Source of the DNA: Haematobia irritans
Taxonomy: Eukaryota > Arthropoda > Insecta > Diptera > Muscidae
Direction of reading: 5' to 3'
Assembly (NCBI RefSeq): GCF_050003625.1
Contig: NC_134397.1
Span: forward strand, 222,580,537-222,644,536
DNA: 64,000 bases
The first letter of the stretch is position 1; the number at the start of each line of letters is the position of its first letter. Below are positions 45,360 to 58,345 of this stretch, piece by piece. The position numbers and the translations under genes were made by a program. A model generated the notes under the pieces. It was not told the DNA's origin. It worked only from the letters and a program-made list of their open reading frames with translations, and did not search any database.

Positions 45360-48300
45360 AACATTTCTTGCAAAATTTTATTTCTGTAGAAAATTTTTTC
45401 CTAATTTTATTTCCACCGGTTTTTTTTTCATTTTATTTCTATAGAACATTTTTTAAAATTTTATTCGTAGAGAAAATTTTGTCAAAAAAAAAAAAATTTT
45501 AGAGAACATTTTTTGAATTTTTTTATAGAAAACTTTGTCAAAGTTTTATTTTTATAGAAAATTTTATTTCTGTAGACAATTTTGTAAATTTTTTTTAGAA
45601 AATTTTATAGAAAATTTTGTCAAAATGTTATTTCTATAGAAAATTTTGTCACAATTTTATTTCTATAGAAAATTTTGTCTAAATTTTATTTCTATAGAAA
45701 ATTTTGTCAAAATTTTATTTTTATAGAAAATTTTGTCAAAATTTTATTTCAATAGACAATTTTGTCAAAATTTTACTTCTATAGAAAATTTTATCAACAT
45801 TTTATTTTTATAGAAAATTTTGTCAAAATTTGATTTCTACAGAATATTTTGTAAAAATTTTATTTGTATAGAAAAATTTGTCAAAATTTTATTTCAATAG
45901 ACAATTTTGTCAAGATTTTATTTCAATAGACAATTTTGTCAAAATTTTATTTCTATAGAAAATTTTGTCAAAATTTTATTTCTATAGAAAATTTTGTCAA
46001 AATTTTATTTCTATAGAAAATTTTGTCAAAATTTTATTTCTATAGAAAATTTTGTCAAAATTTTATTTCTATAGAAAATTTTGTCAAAATTTTATTTCTA
46101 TAGAAAATTTTGCCAAAATTATATTTTTATAGAAAATTTTGTCAAAATTTTATTTCTATAGAAATAATATTCTGTCGAAATTTCATTTCTATAGAAAATT
46201 ATGTCAATTCTAATTCTATAGAAAATTTTGTCAAAATTTTATTTTTATAGAAAATTTTATCAATATTTTATTTCTATAGAAAATTTTGTAAAAATTTTAT
46301 TTCTATAGAAAATTTTGTCAAAATTTTATTTCTATAGAAATGTTGTCAAAATTTTATTTCTATAGAAAATTTTGTCAAAATTTTATTTCTATAGACAATT
46401 TTGTCTAGATTTTATTTCTATAGAAAATTTTGTCAAAATTTTATTTCTATAGAAAATTTTGTCAAAATTTTATTTCTATAGAAAATTTTGCAAAATTTTA
46501 TTTCTATAGAAAATGTTGTCAAAATTGTATTTCTATAGACAATTTTGTCAAAATTTTATTTCTATAGAAAATTTTGTCAAAATTTTATTTCTATAGAAAA
46601 TTTTGTCAAAATTTTATTTCTATAGACAATATTGTCAAAATTTTTTTTCTATAGAAAACTTTGTCAAAATTTTTTTTCTATAGAAAACTTTGTCAAAATT
46701 TTATTTCTAGAGAAAAGTTAGCCAAGACTTTATTTCTACAGAAAATTTTGTCCAAATTTTATTTCTATATCAAATTTTGTCAAAATTTTATTTCTATAGA
46801 AAATTTTGTCAAAATTTTATTTCTATAGACAATTTTATCTAGATTTTATTCCTATAGAAAATTTTGTCAAAATTTTATTTCTATAGAAAATTTTGTCAAA
46901 ATTTTATTTCTATAGAAAATTTTGTCAAAATTTTATTTCTATAGACAATATTGTCAAAATTTTTTTTCTATAGAAAACTTTGTCAAAATTTTTTTTCTAT
47001 AGAAAACTTTGTCAAAATTTTATTTCTAGAGAAAAGTTAGCCAAGACTTTATTTCTACAGAAAATTTTGTCCAAATTTTATTTCTATATCAAATTTTGTC
47101 AAAATTTTATTTCTATAGAAAATTTTGTCAAAATTTTATTTCTATAGACAATTTTATCTAGATTTTATTCCTATAGAAAATTTTGTCAAAATTTTATTTC
47201 TATAGAAAATTTTGTCAAAATTTTATTTCTATAGAAAATTTTGTCAAAATTTTATTTCTATAGAAAATTTTGCAAAATTTTATTTCTATAGAAAATGTTG
47301 TCAAAATTGTATTTCTATAGACAATTTTGTCAAAATTTTATTTCTATAGAAAATTTTGTCAAAGTTTTATTTCTATAGAAAATTTTGTCAAAATTTTATT
47401 TTTATAGAAAATTTTGTCAAAATTTTATTTCTATAGACAATATTGTCAAAAAATTTTTTCTATAGAAAACTTTGTCAAAATTTTATTTCTAGAGAAAAGT
47501 TAGCCAAAACTTTATTTCTATAGAAATTTTGTCAAAATTTTATTTCTACAGAAAATTTTGTCAAAATTTTATTTCTATAGAAGATTTTGTCAAAATTTAA
47601 TTTCTATAGAAAATTTTGTCAAAATTTGATCTCTATAGAAAATTTTGTCACTTTATTTCTATCGAAAATTTTGTCAAAATTTTATTTCTATAGAAAATTT
47701 TGTCAACCTTTTATTTCTATAGAAAATTTTGTCAAAATTTTATTTTATAGCAAATTTTGTCAAGATTTTATTTGTATAGAAAATATTTTTAAAATTTTAT
47801 TTCTATAGAAAAGTTTGTAAAAATTTTATTTCTATAAACAATTTTGTCAAAATTTTATTTCTATAGAAAATTTTGTAAAAATTTTATTTCTATAGACATT
47901 CTTCTCAAAAAAGTATTTCTATAGAAAAGTTGTCAAAATTTTATTTCAATAGAAAATTTTGTCAAAATTTTATGTCAATAGAAAATTTTGTCAACATTTT
48001 ATTTCTATAGAAAATTTTGTCAAAATTTTATTTCTACAGAAAATTTTGTCAAAATTTTATTTCTATAGAAAATTTTGTCAAAATTTTATTTCTGTACAAC
48101 ATTTTGTCATAATTTTTTTTTTTTTTAAAGAAAATGTTCTCAAATGTTCTCAAAAAAAAAAAAAATATTTGACAAATTTTATTTTGTCAAATATTTTTTA
48201 TCAACAGAAAATTTTGTCAAAATTTTATTTCTATAGAAAATTTTGTCAACATTTTATTTCTATAGAATATTTAGTAAAATTTTATTTCTATAGAAAATTT

Positions 48301-48465
48301 TGCAAAATTTTATTTCTATAGAAAATTTTGCAAAATTTTATTTCTATTGAAAGTTCTGCAAAATTTTATTTCTATAGAAAATTTTGTCAAAATTTTAGTT
48401 CTATAGACATTGTACTCAAAAATTTAATTGTATAGAAATTTTGTCAAAATTTTATTTCTATTTTC
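45360..48465 (+). repeat. 29-bp tandem array S3, the largest
   Basis: Just over 100 units of the same 29-bp repeat as S1, many identical to the consensus around 45950-46110. Variant units recur in order: a block starting GACAATATTGTCAAAATTTT at about 46625 recurs at about 46944 (319 bp, eleven units) and diverged at about 47435. Frames of 60-120 codons here are artefacts of the repeat. TTCTCTTTTTTCCAG at the right edge resembles a splice acceptor by chance or otherwise. Confidence 0.93.
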
Positions 48466-49982
48466 TCTTTTTTCCAGCCGTTTCGATTGTCCTTCCGCTC
48501 CATTCCGAAAAAAACGATAAAATATAGTGTGTCTTCTCTTTGGTAATGTCCATCAATGTCGCATGTATGAAATGTCATCTAGCAGGATCCGATGGGACTG
48601 GGAATAGATTAATTTTAATTTCAAATAATAATAGAACGAAATATTCCATTCGACTCAGAAATGCACCCTAATATATATGCGCCATCCGTGTATGCATAAT
48701 TCTATGTATTTGTATATGTGTGTAAATATTGGTAAATGAAGTGCTGTACATTGTTTATGGTTTATTGTATTTACTCAGTCATCAACCATAGCTTCACGTA
48801 ATTTTTATAAACAAATTTATTAAAATTACAACATGACTTGTCTATAATGTTTTTTTATTAATATTTATGCATATGTATGTATAAGTCATGCACACACACG
48901 CAAACATACACATTGTTCAAGGATCTCTCGTCGAGAGCACCCTTTTGTTCTCAGAGAAATATTCATTAATTAAACATATTTTACAAGCATATATGCAGCA
49001 CTTCGGGTCAAATACATGTGAGTGAGCACTTGATTATATTCATGAATATTAAAGGTGATTTAAAATTGAAAAAAAACTCAAACAAGCATAAAAAATGTGT
49101 ATAATTTTATCTTTTGAAAATGTGTATGAATACATTTTGATTTCACTATTTCAATATCAAAATTATTATTAAGATTTCAATATCAAAATTATTATTATCA
49201 AATTAAAAATGCAGAATTTTTCAAATGTTTGAGTATTAATTCCGAAATTATTTATAAAAGAGTGATCAATCGAAGTATTGTCTATAGCTAGCCACTACTT
49301 TTCCCATCTTTCTGGCGATGTGAAAGATAACCTTAAAATATGGCTCAACAAATTTGTCAACATCAGATCGGTAAATTTTTAGAGAAATTGTTCGAGAGGT
49401 GTAGATCGGCTATTGTTTTTTAAAACAAAATAAATCTATGCTTCTCTACGAACTTATATCACAAACTTAATATATTTACACGAATATCTTATCAAACTCG
49501 TATTTTGTAAAATTTTAAATTACTTCTAATATTCATGAAAATCTTTTTCTTTACCAAGAAAATACTCTTAAATATGAATATGCTCAACCCACAATCATGT
49601 AACATTGTGTAAATGACCCTTATACAGTAACATTTCATATGTTTCATATTAGAAGTGTATTATAGCTGCTATACTTGCAATATCCCATATTAGGCAAACA
49701 GACACTGCAATAACATTTTTAATCCTTGTATATTGAATTTAACATGTCGAAGTTTCCAAATTCGAGAGGCTTAAAATCTCTCCCCCTCTCTACCATGTTT
49801 CGATGTTTGTGTACTACACATCATAATGTTGACATGGATTTTAAGGCAGGAGTTGACATGGGTTTACCTGGAATAGTCAATTCATGGACAGATACTAACA
49901 TGAGAGTATGTAAGCTTTTTTTAAATCCTAAAAGAAGTTTTTTTTAATTAAACTTGGAAATTCAACACAACGTCCATATGTG
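48466..49982. other. No gene; apparently single-copy interval
   Basis: AT-rich, with ACACACACGCAAACATACACA near 48890 and direct repeats of TTTCAATATCAAAATTATTA at 49148 and 49174. The 73-codon frame at 49726-49947 is not recognised. Confidence 0.4.
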
Positions 49983-50122
49983 CACTGAAAAAAATATTGT
50001 CGTGAGGTCAAAGATTTCATGTCTTTAAAATACGAATGCAAATTTTGCTTAGTATAGAAGACGCATTTCCTTGTCCAAAAGTCGATAAACTTTTCAATGA
50101 AGTCGTATTGTCCTTGTTATTA

Positions 50123-50472
50123 GGTTAGGTTAGGTTAGGTTATGTGGCAGCCCGATGTATCAGGCTCACTTAGACTATTCAGTCCATTGTGATACCACAG
50201 TGGTGAACTTTTCTCTTATCACTGAGTGCTGCCCGATTCCATGTTAAGCTCAATGACAAGGGACCTCCGTTTTATAGCCGAGTCCGAACGGCGTTCCACA
50301 TTGCAGTGAAACCACTTAGAGAAGCTTTGAAACCCTCAGAAATGTCACCAGCATTACTGAGGTGAGATAATCCACCGCTGAAAAAATTTTTGGTGTTCGG
50401 TCGTAGCAGGAATCGAACCCACGACCTTGTGTATGCAAGGCGGGCATGCTAACCATTGCACCACGGTGGCTC
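50123..50472 (-). mobile_element. tRNA-headed SINE, copy 4, full length
   Basis: Perfect 11-bp target duplication CCTTGTTATTA (50112-50122, 50473-50483). On its own strand: GGAGCCACCGTGGTGCAATG with A box, B box GGTTCGATTCC, body, and tail of four to five CCTAA repeats (visible as GGTTAGGTTAGGTTAGGTTA at 50123). 350 bp, the best copy in the window for reconstructing the family's layout. Confidence 0.94.
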
Positions 50473-50783
50473 CCTTGTTATTAAGTGATTTCACTTAAAA
50501 ATGGGTATCATAACATGAAAAAAAACATTTTTTGGGGTAAGGTCAACTTGACTTTAATAATTCAGAAAAATTCTTTAAAATTAATGAAATTATCATTAAA
50601 TTTCTTGTCTTTTTGCATCTTGACTACAAAGCAAAAAATCGTTCAAATATAGGATATGTTTTTCAACACTTTATTTTAAAGACGTTTTTACTTGAAACCT
50701 AGCACAATTTCTACTGGAAGTCGAGTCTTAATTTGAAAAATGAAGTTGCCGTTGACTCGTTTTTAAAGGACTTTGATAGCATA

Positions 50784-51010
50784 CACACAAAAAATATCAA
50801 TTAATTTGATTATCAATACAATTAAAATTATGTTTAAATTTGAGCTAACAACGTAATTTGTAAATTCAATTACGATTTTAGTCACTTTAGCAACCAATGT
50901 TGTTATATCAACAAACATTTTGTTATATCAACAAAAATTTTGTTGAACTTAAAAATTTTCTGTAAGAACAATTTATTGCTAGCTCAAAAATTACAATATT
51001 ATTTTCTGTG
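50784..51010. mobile_element. TA-flanked MITE H inside MITE F
   Basis: Starts CACACAAAAAATATC and ends ATTATTTTCTGTG; TA at 50782-50783 and 51011-51012. Removing it with one TA gives GCATATGAAG, the sequence found uninterrupted (reversed) at 59898-59907. Interior contains AACAAAATTTTTGTTGATAT-type motifs. Confidence 0.85.
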
Positions 51011-51198
51011 TATGAAGAAAAAAGCTGAAAAAGCGAAAAATTAAAATTTGCTTCCTAGAAACAAGTACACAAACCCCAAATTTAAAAGAGAATTGTGTCT
51101 TAAAAGTATCCTTACTTGTTTTCTCCGCTTCTTTGGCTCGCAACCAATACCGACATTTTTAAAGTAAAGAATAAATCTTTGGGACCGGGCATGCTATT

Positions 51199-52190
51199 TA
51201 TACCCTGCGCCACTCTGTGGAACAGGGTATTATAAGTTAGTGCATATGTTTGTAACACCCAGAAGGAGACGAGATAGACACATGGTGTCTTTGGCAATTA
51301 TGCTCAGGGTGGGTCCCTGAGTCGATATAACCATGCCCGTCTGTCCGTCCGGCCGTCCGTCCGTCTGTCTGTGAACACATTTTTGTGATCAAAGTCTAGG
51401 TCGCATTTTAAGTCCAATCGCCTTCCAATTTGGCACATGTTCCTAATTTGTGTCAGAGTAGAACCCTATTGATTTTGGAAGAAATCGATTCAGATTTAGA
51501 TATAGCTCCCATATATATCTTTCGCCCGATATGCACTAATATGGACCCAGCAGCCAGAGTTTTATACCGATTTGCTTGAAATTTTGTACAAACATAACAC
51601 TTAGTTGTATAGTCAAGTGTGCAAAATTTGATCAAAATCGGTTCAGATTTAGATATAGCTCCCATATATATCTTTCGCCCGATATGGACTAATATGGTCA
51701 TAAAAGCCAGAGTTTTGGCCCAATTTGGTTGACATTTTGCACAGGGAGTAGATTTAGCATTGTAGTTATGCGTGTCAAATTTGGTTGAAATCGGTTCAGA
51801 TTTAGATATAGCTCCCATATATATCTTTTGCCCGATATGCATTTATATGGACCCAGAAGCCAGAGTTTTATCCCGATTAGCTTGAAATTTTGCACAAGGA
51901 GTACAGCTGATAGTATAGTCATGTGTGCCAAATTTGATTGAAATCGGTTCAGATTTAGATATAGCTTCCATATATATTTTTCGCCCGATATGGACTTATA
52001 TGGCCCCAGAAGCCAGAGTTTTGGCGCAATTTGGTTGAAATTTTGCACTAGGAGTACAATTAGTAATATAGTCATGTGTGCCAAATTTGATGGAAATCGG
52101 TTCAGATTTAGATATAGCTCCCATATATATGTTTTTCTGATTTTGACAAAAATGGTCAAAATACCAACATTTTCCTTGTAAAATCGCCAC
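51199..52190 (+). mobile_element. INE-1-like element, family C, 5' part
   Basis: Head TATACCCTGCGCCACTCTGT, GGGTATTATAAGTTAG, TTTGTAACACCCAGAAGGAG (close in arrangement to the Drosophila INE-1 head), then GTCCGTCCGGCCGTCCGTCC microsatellite and ~155-bp units around TTTAGATATAGCTCCCATAT. Frames such as 51698-52159 (-) are repeat artefacts. The 3' hairpin end is missing. Confidence 0.78.
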
Positions 52191-52458
52191 TGCTAAGTCG
52201 AAAAGGTGTAAAAATGGAGACTTCGCACTGATCTTGAGTACCAGGTTTTATTTTAGTTTTAATGGACATCGAAATCCCGCTCTTCCGAATTTTTTTAGAT
52301 ATTAATAAAATACCATAAACTTTTATTAATTGAATCCAATTCAATAATAGCACATTTTATTTTCTTAATATCTTGATGTAAGAGGAAATTTTTCACCGTG
52401 GTATTCAGTTAACTTAAAAAAATGTTGGTCCTTACATAAATGATGGACACTCATTTTT

Positions 52459-54576
52459 TATACCCTCCATCATAGGATGGGGGTATATTAACTTTGTCAT
52501 TCCGTTTGTAACACATCGAAATATTGCTCTAAGACCCCATAAAGTATATATATTCTGGGTCGTGGTGAAATTCTGAGTCGATCTAAGCATGTCCGTCCGT
52601 CCGTCCGTCCGTCCGTCCGTCCTTCCGTCTGTTGAAATCACGCTAACTTCCGAACGAAACAAGCTATCGACTTGAAACTTGGCACAAGTAGTTGTTATCG
52701 ACGTAGGCCAGATGGTATTGAAAATGGGCCATATCGGTCCACTTTTACGTATAGCCCCCATATAAAGGGACCCTCAGATTTGGCTTGTGGAGCCTCTAAC
52801 AGAAGCATATCAAATTTCAAGAGAAGCAAATTTCATCCGATCCGGCTGAAATTTGGTACATGGTGTTGGTATATGGTCTCTAACAACCATGCAAAAATTG
52901 GTCCACATCGGTCCATAATTATATATAGCGCCCATATAAACCGATCCCCAGATTTGGGTTGCGGAGCCTCAAAGAGAAGCAAATTTCATCCGATCCGGCT
53001 GAAATTTGATACATGATGTTGGTATATGGTCTCTAACAACCATGCAAAAATTGGTCCATATCGGTCCTTAATTATATATAGCCCCCATATAAACCGATCC
53101 CCAGATTTGGCTTGTGGAGCCTCAAAGAGAAGCAAATTTCATGCGATCCGGCCGAAATTTGGTACATGTTGTTGGTATATGGTCTCTAACAACCATGCAA
53201 AAATTGGTCCACATCGCTCCATAGTTATATACAGACCCCATATAAACCGATCTCCAGATTTGGCTTGCGAAGCCTCAAAGAGAAGCAAATTGCATCCGAT
53301 CCGGCTGAAATTTGGTACATGGTATTGATATATGGTCTCTCACAACCGTGCAAAAATTGGTCCACATCGGTCCATAATTATATATAGCGCCCATATAAAC
53401 CGATCCCCAGATTTGGGTTGCGGAGCCTCAAAGAGAAGCAAATTTCAACCGATTCGCCTGAAATTTGGTACATGATATTGGCTTGTGGAGCCTCTAACAT
53501 GTGGACCAATTTAACAACTATGCAAAAATTGGTCCACATCGGTTCATAATTATATTTATATAGCCCCGATATAAACCGATCCGCAGATTTGGCTTGCGAA
53601 GTATCCAAGAGAAGCAAATTTCATCCAAACCGGTTGTAATTTGGAACATGGTGTTAGTATATGATCTTTAACAACCGTGCCATAATTGGTCCATATCGGT
53701 CCATAATAATATATAGCCCCCATATAAAACGTTCTCCAGATTTGACCTCCGGAGCCTCTTGGAGGAGCAAAATTCATCCGATCCGGTTCAAATTAGGAAC
53801 GTGGTGTTAGTATATGGTCGCTAACAACCATACCAAAATTGGTCCAATCACACAAAAATTGGTCCATATCGGTTCATAATCATGGTTGCCACTAGAGCCA
53901 AAAATAATCTACCAAAATTTTATTTCTATAGAAAATTTTGTCAAAATTTTATTTCTAGAGAAAATTTTGTTAAAATTTTATTTGGTTCATAATAAAATTT
54001 TCATCATTGTCAAAATTTTATTTCTATAGAAAATTTTGTCAAAATTTGATGTCTATAGAAAATTTGGTTCAAATTTTATTCGGTTCATAATCATGGTTGC
54101 CATCGAGCCAAAAATAATCTACCAAGATTTTATTTCTATAGAAAATTTTGTCAAAAGTTTATTTCTATAGAAAATTTTGTTAAAATTTTATTTCTGTAGA
54201 AATTTTTGTCAAAATTTTGTTTCTATAAAAAATTTTGTCAAAATTTTTATTTCTGTAGAAAATTTTGTGAAAATTTTATTTCTATACAAAATTTTGTTAA
54301 AATTTTATTTCTGTAGAAAATTTTGTCAAAATTTTATATCTACTTTGTCAAACTGAATTATATACGTATTGGATCGATCTTTTTTGATTTAATATATATC
54401 ACGTATGGACTTACATACAATTTAGGAGGTTTTAAGATACCTTGCCATCGGCAAGGGTTACCGCAACTTAAGTAATTCGATTATGGATGGCAGTGTTTAG
54501 AAGAAGTTTCTACGCAATCTATGATGGAGGGTACATAAGCTTCGGCCTGGCCGAACTTACGGCCGTATATACTTGT
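52459..54576 (+). mobile_element. INE-1-like element, family A, copy 4, containing 29-bp array
   Basis: Complete head with a long GTCCGTCCGTCCGTCC microsatellite (52590-52620) and complete 3' end (hairpin GGCCTGGCCGAA, CTTGTT). Between the unit repeats and the tail lies 53882-54345, a block of 29-bp repeats introduced twice by ATCATGGTTGCCA and AAAAATAATCTACCAA. Confidence 0.82.
53882..54345 (+). repeat. 29-bp tandem array S4 inside a family A element
   Basis: About 14 units in two sub-blocks. Each sub-block begins GGTTCATAATCATGGTTGCC, then GAGCCAAAAATAATCTACCA, and then 29-bp units. GGTTGCCA is the boundary motif also seen at 17089 and the AATCTACCA motif occurs at the end of array S1 (13700-13745). 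Confidence 0.85.
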
Positions 54577-54734
54577 TTTTATTTTACATTTTGCCACAGA
54601 TGACTGCTAACTGTTCTTTTACTCAATACAATAATGAAACACTCCTCCTGTATTTCTGAAAAGTACATACAGGAGGATTCTTTGAGAGTATGACCCAACA
54701 AGAAAATAAACATTTTTGAAGCAATTGAATATAT

Positions 54735-55800
54735 TTTCAAAATTTCATTTCTATAGAAAATTTTATCAAAATTTCATTTCTATAGAAAAATTTGTTAAAA
54801 TTTTATTTTTATAGAAAATTTTGTCAAAATTTTATTTTCAATAGAATATTTTGCCAAAATTTTATTTCTATAGAAATTTTTGTCAACATTTTATTTCTAC
54901 AGAAAATTTTGTCAAAATTTTATATCTGTAGAAAAATTTGTCAAAATTTCATTTCTATAGACATTGTTCTCAAAAATGTATTTCTATAGAAAATTTTGTC
55001 AAAATTGTATATCTATAGAAAATTTTGTAAAAATTTTATTTATAGAGAAAATTTTGTCAAAATTTTACTTCTATAGACAATTTTGTCAAAAATTTTTTTC
55101 CTATAGAATTTTTTGTCAAAATTTTATTTTTATAGAAATTTTTGTCAAAATTTTATTTTTATAGAAATTTTTGTCAAAATTTTATTTCTATAGAAATTTT
55201 TGTCAAAATTTCACTTCTATAGAAAATTTTGTAAAAATTATATTTTTGTAGAAATTTGTGTCAAAATTTTATTTCTATAGGATTTTTTGTCAAAATTTTA
55301 TGTCAATAGAAATTTTTGTCAAAAATTTATTTCTATAGAAATTTTTGTCAAAATTTTATTTCTATAGATATTATTCTCAAAAATGTATGTCTATAGAAAT
55401 TTTGTCAGTTTAATTTCTACAGAAAATTTTGTCACAATTTTATTTCTATAGAAAATTTTGTCAAAAATTTTATATCTATAGAAAATTTTGTGAAAAATTT
55501 ATTTCTATAGAAATTACATCAAAACTTCATTTCTATAGAAAATTTTGTCAAAATTTTATTTCTACAGAAAATTTTGTCAAAATTTTATATCTCAAAAGAA
55601 TTTTGTCAAATTTTATTTTTAAAGAAAATTTTGTCAAAATTTTATATCTATAGAAAATTTTGTCAAATTTTTATTTCTATAGAAATTTTAGCCAAAATTT
55701 TATTTCTATAGAAATTTTTGTCAAAAATTTATTTCTATAGAAAATTTTGTCAAAATTTTATATCTATAGAAAATTTTGTCAAAAATTTATTTCGTTTGTC
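54735..55800 (+). repeat. 29-bp tandem array S5
   Basis: About 36 units, 160 bp after the end of the family A element. Units are more diverged than in S3, with AAATTTTTGTC variants. Right edge runs into TTTCGTTTGTCTAAAATAAA, a motif of the K MITE family. Confidence 0.9.
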
Positions 55801-56825
55801 TAAAATAAAGTATTTTATCTTTGTGTGTATTTGTGCAAGGACACTTCCGTTCTTGTTTTGGTGAAATTGAGCACAGAATTGCTGACTATGACTTTATTTG
55901 AAGAATTCCTTGAGTGTCTTCGATGCCTAAATCAAGATGCAAAGATTTATTTAGAATATCCCAAGAAACGAATTTTTGGAACAAATTAAAAAGTATAAGA
56001 AACATTTCAACAAATGTGGAACAAATCATGTATTTTCCAAAATCATTGCCAGTCAATCTGCCCTTTTCCTCTTATTTCATAAACGAACTTAACTTTATAT
56101 TGGTGTATGGATATTAGCCTTCGTCTTGATTATGACCATGACCGCCAGAGAGTAAAACATAAAGGGATATCTTTAGATATCTATAAATATTATCTCCATT
56201 ATCGGCAATCATATAAGAAATTCTGATTCCTTTAAATTTAAATTTCTACAATTCTGACCTTGGCCTATAACTTTAACGGTTCGTTTTTTTCACATATCTG
56301 CATTCTTGACTCTTCGAATATGAATATACGTGAAGTGTTTATTGTTTTTTTATGTCTTAAATATGCATATGGAAAACAGTTAATACATTATTAAAAAAAA
56401 AACATTTTCCGTATCCACAGAATGATTGTGGCATGTATACATGTCCTAAAGTATGTACAAGAATGTGTCTACGTATTCCATTACGTGGTATCTGAGTGTT
56501 ATTGTGCTTGTATTGGTATCGTATGAATTTTATATTCTCACTCATATAGAATATCCTAGCATTTATTTACATCAACTTTTTTTTCGTTTGTTTGATATAT
56601 GAAATATCAATTTATATGTCTGCCTGCTCGAGAAAAAAAAAGAATTTTATTGCATTGCTTGGCTATTTGAGGAAGGACTACAAATTACTTTTGTTGGTTG
56701 GTGTTGGTATACAATTGCATTTGAACCAACCGAAATGTGAAAAGAATGCAAAACAAGCGATTAAAGAGGCCTTTATTTAGGGGTATAGTATGAAGACAAA
56801 TTTCGAAGAAAAACAATCACCAATA
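55801..56825. other. No gene seen
   Basis: Apparently single-copy AT-rich sequence; open frames under 70 codons only, none recognised. Confidence 0.4.
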
Positions 56826-56827
56826 TG

Positions 56828-57060
56828 TTTATACCATCCACATTATGCCATGCTGATTGTAACACATCGAAATATTGGCCTCAGATCCCATAAAGTATAA
56901 CATACATATTCTGGCTTGTCCGTCTTTTGGAATTACTCTGACTTCCGAACGAATCAAACTATCGACTTGAAACTTTACGCAAATAGTGCTATTAATGTAG
57001 GTCGGATAGTAGTGCAAATGAACCCTATCGGACCACTCGAAAATTGGTTCATATCAGTTT
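56828..57060 (+). mobile_element. INE-1-like family A 5' fragment
   Basis: Diverged head: TTTATACCATCCACATTATG, GTAACACATCGAAATATTGG, CTGACTTCCGAACGAATCAA, TGAAACTTTACGCAAATAG. The GTCY microsatellite is reduced to one unit. Ends near 57060, followed by a MITE D fragment at 57086-57250. Confidence 0.7.
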
Positions 57061-57251
57061 TTAATTAACTGAATTGGCTTATATACACACAAAAATATTT
57101 TTTTGTCTTCAATCACGAAATTAATTGATCCACTTAATTTTTAATTGAAATGTCTTCAATCACCGAAATGATAGTATCAACTAAAAAATCAGTTGAGTGT
57201 CAATTAAATTAATTAAAATTTGTTGAATCAATTAAATTTTATATTGAATAT

Positions 57252-58343
57252 TTTTATACCCTTCACCACTACTATGGTACAGGGTATAATAAGTTTGTGC
57301 ATTTGTATGTAACGCCAAGAAATAATGGTCATAGACCCATCTTTTAGTATACCGATCGGCTTAGAATTAAATTCTGAGTCGATTTAGCGATGTCCGTCCG
57401 TCTGTCTGTCCGTCCGTCTGTCTGTATATGTAATTTTGTGCATAAAGTACAGCTCGCAATTTAAGTCCGATCGTCCTCAAATTTGGCATAGGGTCGTTTC
57501 TTGGGACAGAGACAATCGCTATTGGTTTTGGAAAAAATCGGTTCAGATTTAGATATAGCTGCCATATATATTTATCCCCGATGTGGTCATAATTAGCGTG
57601 TTTATTAACCGATTTTCTTGAAATACCGTACATCCAAATATTTTATGAATCTCGAAAATCCTGCAAAATATCAGCCAAATCGGTCCAGATTTAGATATAG
57701 CTCCCATATATATCTTTCGTCCGATTTAGACCCATATGATCACAGAGGCCAAAGTTTACTACCGATCTTCGTGAAATTTTGCACAGAGGGTAGAATTGAC
57801 ATTCTACCAATGCTTGGTAAATTTGATTGAAATTGGTTCAAATTTAGATATAGCTCCCATATATATCTTTTGTCCGATTTGAACTTATATAGCCACAAAA
57901 GCCAGAGTTTTGCCGTGATTTGCTTCAAATTTTGCACAAGGGGTACGTTTAATAGTATCGTTAAGTGTGTCAAATTTTGTTAAAATCGGTTCAAATGAGT
58001 ACGTTTAGTAGTATAGGTAATTGTGGCAAATTTGGTTGAAATCGGTTCAGATTTAGATATGGCTCCCATATATATCTCCCGTCCGATTTACACTCATAAG
58101 ACCAGGGGGGCCAAAGTTATACTCCCATTTACGTGAAATTTCGCATAGATAGCAGAATTATTATTCTAAATATACATGTCAAATTTAGTCAAAATTGGTT
58201 CAGATTGTATATAGCTCCCATATATACGTACACCAGAGTTGGGGAAATATGATAGACTGTTTCATATTTTAGACAAATATGGCCAAAATTCTCACACTTT
58301 ACACAAAATTCTGTGATGATTTCCCCATATCTTAGCCATATTC
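57252..58343 (+). mobile_element. INE-1-like element, family C, interrupted at its right by a MITE
   Basis: Head TATACCCTTCACCACTACTA, GGGTATAATAAGTTTGTGC, GTCCGTCCGTCTGTCTGTCC microsatellite, then units around TTTAGATATAGCTCCCATAT. The last 90 bp (GGGGAAATATGATAGACTG to GCCATATTC) match 62520-62590 in reverse and are cut by the TA-flanked element at 58346. The continuation after 59324 is uncertain. Confidence 0.75.
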
Positions 58344-58345
58344 TA

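Larger units (their letters stand above)
49983..51165. mobile_element. MITE F, copy 2, carrying a SINE and a second MITE
   Basis: Starts CACTGAAAAAAATATTGTCG as at 27337 and follows that copy to about 51165, where it breaks into a family C element instead of reaching the right terminal repeat. Two insertions are removed cleanly by comparison: a SINE at 50123-50472 and a 227-bp MITE at 50784-51010. Confidence 0.82.

Noticed and set aside
45360..48465. Possible CRISPR-like array (29-bp repeats)
   Set aside because: Units are contiguous with no unique spacers, are palindromic and AT-rich, and sit in an insect genome. This is a minisatellite.
48460..48480. Splice acceptor TTCTCTTTTTTCCAG at the end of array S3
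   Set aside because: No open exon with a donor follows, so the acceptor alone is not evidence of a gene.
51453..52159. Overlapping minus frames of 129 and 153 codons (KIYMGAISKSEP repeats)
   Set aside because: They are translations of ~155-bp family C unit repeats.
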